From assembly GCA_052388455.1 (NCBI GenBank), contig JBQTIA010000012.1, positions 1 through 33,744 on the forward strand: 33,744 bases of DNA, read 5' to 3'. The stretch is from CAZSNH01 sp052388455 (GTDB lineage: Bacteria > Pseudomonadota > Alphaproteobacteria > Rhizobiales > Hyphomicrobiaceae). A program made the translations under genes and the position numbers. Positions 31,968 to 33,744 of the stretch are shown piece by piece. Below the pieces are notes generated by a model. It made no database searches. It was not told the DNA's origin and worked only from the letters and a program-made list of their open reading frames with translations. Every line of letters starts with the position of its first letter. Position 1 is the stretch's first letter.

Positions 31968-32168
31968 TCAGGTGGCATCGTTGTCGGCGCCGCCCAAAAT
32001 CCTGAGGGTCGCCCTGCGGGCCGGAGTCGAGAGGCTCAGCGTCGCCCGAGCCGGCTTGATACCCGTCGGCTCCTGCCCCGCCAGCTCGCGGATCGATTCA
32101 GCGGTCAAGGTGCGTCGCACGGCCAATGTGCGAACCGGCTTCACGCGAAAAGGGGGCAGTGGGCGCAT
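31968..32168 (-). CDS. Small Arg-rich protein of unknown function
   Basis: The ATG at 32168 has an excellent GGAGG (32174-32178) five bases upstream, which decides for this start over one nine codons earlier. The 66-residue product has ten Arg and two Lys, no Cys and no membrane segment. It has a middle LTAESIRELAGQEPTG segment that looks helical, with Thr/Ser-rich sequence behind it. The next gene on this strand, 204 bases downstream, is the cysteine-protease-like gene. The family is not recognised. Confidence 0.55.
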   Translation of the reverse strand: MRPLPPFRVKPVRTLAVRRTLTAESIRELAGQEPTGIKPARATLSLSTPARRATLRILGGADNDAT

Positions 32169-32523
32169 GATGACCTCCGTCGAATGTCGGCGCATCTGAT
32201 ACGCCTGCCGTTCCGCTGTTAGGCATATCAGGAATTGCGTTGTGCGTAAGGGAGTGAGCAGCTTTCATACCAGGATGATGACGGCTGTAACAAGGCAAGC
32301 ATTATCAATACGTTGAGCTCAATGAGGCGGACTGAGACCAACAACCCGCGAATTTTGTCGCGGCCTCATTGCGCGCCAGTCCGGCGACCCGAACAATTTC
32401 TGTGCACTGGCAGCGGCTCGAGACCAGCCGCGGCGCCTCCGTCGCTCAGCGCATCACAGCATTTCAAACGTCATGCCAATCGGTTACCACCAGATCCGAT
32501 CGGTCGAGACGCGAGGAGCCACT
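32169..32523. other. Divergent intergenic region small Arg-rich protein / malonyl-CoA decarboxylase
   Basis: These 355 bases should contain the promoters of both genes. It is AT-richer near 32210-32350. No palindrome, operator or additional gene was supported. Confidence 0.3.
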
Positions 32524-33744
32524 GTGAACGTCGCCTTCCTGCAGGAACTGTTGGGCACCGTGGCCGAGCGCGGCCGGGCTTTGCTGCCCCGATCGCTGTT
32601 CGGCGGAACGCCGGAAGAGGACATCTTCGAACTGTCGCGGGCGCTGCTCTCGGGTCGCGGTGAGGCATCCGGTGTCGCCTTGGCGCGCGAGGTTCTCGAC
32701 CGCTACGAGCGGCTCGGTCCAGTAGAACGTGATCATTTCTTCGCCTTCCTGGCCGAGAATTTCGGACCGGACCCGGAGCGGGTGAAGGCCACCGCCAGCC
32801 GCTATCTCGCCACTCCCGATTCGGCCTCGCTGGCGGCGTTGCAGTCGGCGGTCGAAAGTCCGCGGCAGGAGTTTTTCCGGCGGCTCAATCTGGCGCCCGG
32901 GGCGACGCAGGCCATCGTCGCGCTGCGCAGCGACCTGATGACGGGCGCCAAGACCTCCCCCGCCTTCAAGGCCGTCGATGCCGACCTCCAGCATCTGCTC
33001 CAGTCCTGGTTCAATCGCGGGTTCCTGGTGTTGCGGAAGATCGACTGGCAGACGCCGGCCGCCATCCTGGAGAAGATCATCCGCTATGAAGCGGTGCACG
33101 CGATCCACAGCTGGGACGATCTTCGCCGCCGCCTCGACCCCGCCGACCGGCGCTGCTTCGCCTTCTTCCATCCCTCACTGGTCGACGAGCCGCTGATCTT
33201 CGTCGAGGTGGCCCTGATGAGCGAAACTCCGCGCTCGATCGCTCCCGTGCTCGCCGACCTCGAGCGGGAAGCGGTGGTCGCCGCGCCGACGACCGCAGTC
33301 TTCTATTCGATCTCCAATTGCCAGCCGGGTCTCAAGGGCATCTCGTTCGGTAATTTCCTGCTGAAGCAGGTGGTCGAGGAACTGGCCCGCGAGACGCCGT
33401 CGCTCGCGACCTTCGTCACCCTGTCGCCGGTGCCGGGCTTCGTGCGCTGGCTGGATGGGCTCGATGCCGCCGCGCGGACGTCGCTGCTCGACCCCGCGGA
33501 ATGGACGGCACTCACAACCTGGCGGCAATCGTCGAGCGAGGAGACGACCGCGAGTGACAACGAGGCGGCGCGGCGGGTGCTGCTCGCGCTGGCCGCACAT
33601 TACTTCCTGAACGCCAAGGCGGCCGACGGGAAACCGTTCGATCCCGTCGCTCGCTTCCACCTCGGCAACGGGGCGAGCCTCGTCGGCGTTCACTGGCTGG
33701 CCGACACGTCGGCCAAGGGTTTCGCCGAAGCGCTGGGTCTGATG
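32524..33744 (+). CDS. Malonyl-CoA decarboxylase (partial, runs off the window)
   Basis: The frame opens at GTG 32524 with AGGAG five bases upstream and stays open for 407 codons to the window edge. Malonyl-CoA decarboxylase converts malonyl-CoA to acetyl-CoA and CO2; in rhizobia it is MatA of malonate use. The N-terminal helical domain (ALLSGRGEASGVALAREVLD, FFAFLAENFGPDPERV) and the catalytic acetyltransferase-like domain (CFAFFHPSLVDEPLIFVEVAL, YSISNCQPGLKGISFGNFLL, VTLSPVPGFVRWL, FHLGNGASL) are seen in order. The family is about 450 residues, so roughly the last 40 to 60 are missing. Whether the malonyl-CoA synthetase gene follows cannot be seen. Confidence 0.95.
   Translation, partial: MNVAFLQELLGTVAERGRALLPRSLFGGTPEEDIFELSRALLSGRGEASGVALAREVLDRYERLGPVERDHFFAFLAENFGPDPERVKATASRYLATPDSASLAALQSAVESPRQEFFRRLNLAPGATQAIVALRSDLMTGAKTSPAFKAVDADLQHLLQSWFNRGFLVLRKIDWQTPAAILEKIIRYEAVHAIHSWDDLRRRLDPADRRCFAFFHPSLVDEPLIFVEVALMSETPRSIAPVLADLEREAVVAAPTTAVFYSISNCQPGLKGISFGNFLLKQVVEELARETPSLATFVTLSPVPGFVRWLDGLDAAARTSLLDPAEWTALTTWRQSSSEETTASDNEAARRVLLALAAHYFLNAKAADGKPFDPVARFHLGNGASLVGVHWLADTSAKGFAEALGLM

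Overview
The window is high-GC DNA (about 65% by eye) from an alphaproteobacterium, most likely a member of the Hyphomicrobiales (Rhizobiales). The main support is the purine cluster purL / purQ / purS / purC with the gene for the alphaproteobacterial F1-ATPase inhibitor subunit zeta (DUF1476) divergent from purC and purB a few kb away. Palindromic intergenic elements with a GGGCTTGTCCC core also fit. No rRNA, tRNA, CRISPR array, prophage or insertion sequence was recognised.

Layout. 1-1200: end of a Cys-rich repeat protein, a secreted protein made of two HdeA-like domains, and a large intergenic palindrome. 1197-8165: purL, a divergent stretch with a small exported protein, two candidate very small genes and strong intrinsic terminators, a hicA-hicB toxin-antitoxin pair directly behind purQ, then purS, purC and the zeta subunit gene. 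8247-13032: an RBBP9/YdeN-type hydrolase, a degenerate Excalibur-like exported peptide, two Uma2-family nuclease paralogues that look partly homogenised, purB, and a P1/DmpA-family (S58) peptidase translationally coupled to a small exported protein. 13543-18396: a small helical protein, RTX protein 1, a universal stress protein plus a Na+/alanine-type symporter, and a broken RelE/ParE toxin behind an intact antitoxin. 18415-22632: a PL5 (AlgL-like) lyase, epmB, epmA and divergent efp, followed by a 43-residue membrane protein. 22651-26581: exported protein, a large polytopic membrane protein resembling GT-C glycosyltransferases with a membrane partner, and another exported protein. 26923-31215: RTX proteins 2 and 3 with a PepSY-like small exported protein between them. 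31266-33744: a candidate papain-like cysteine protease, a small Arg-rich protein, and most of a malonyl-CoA decarboxylase that runs off the end.

How the genes work together. PurS, PurQ and PurL form the FGAM synthetase complex, PurC and PurB act later in the same IMP pathway. EpmB, EpmA and EF-P form a complete beta-lysylation route except for EpmC, which is not seen here. The most unusual content is the family of three RTX proteins. They share not only calcium-binding nonapeptide blocks and a common C-terminal end but also an N-terminal region of about 200 residues containing a module that appears twice in each protein and that I cannot assign to a known domain. No type I secretion genes are in the window.
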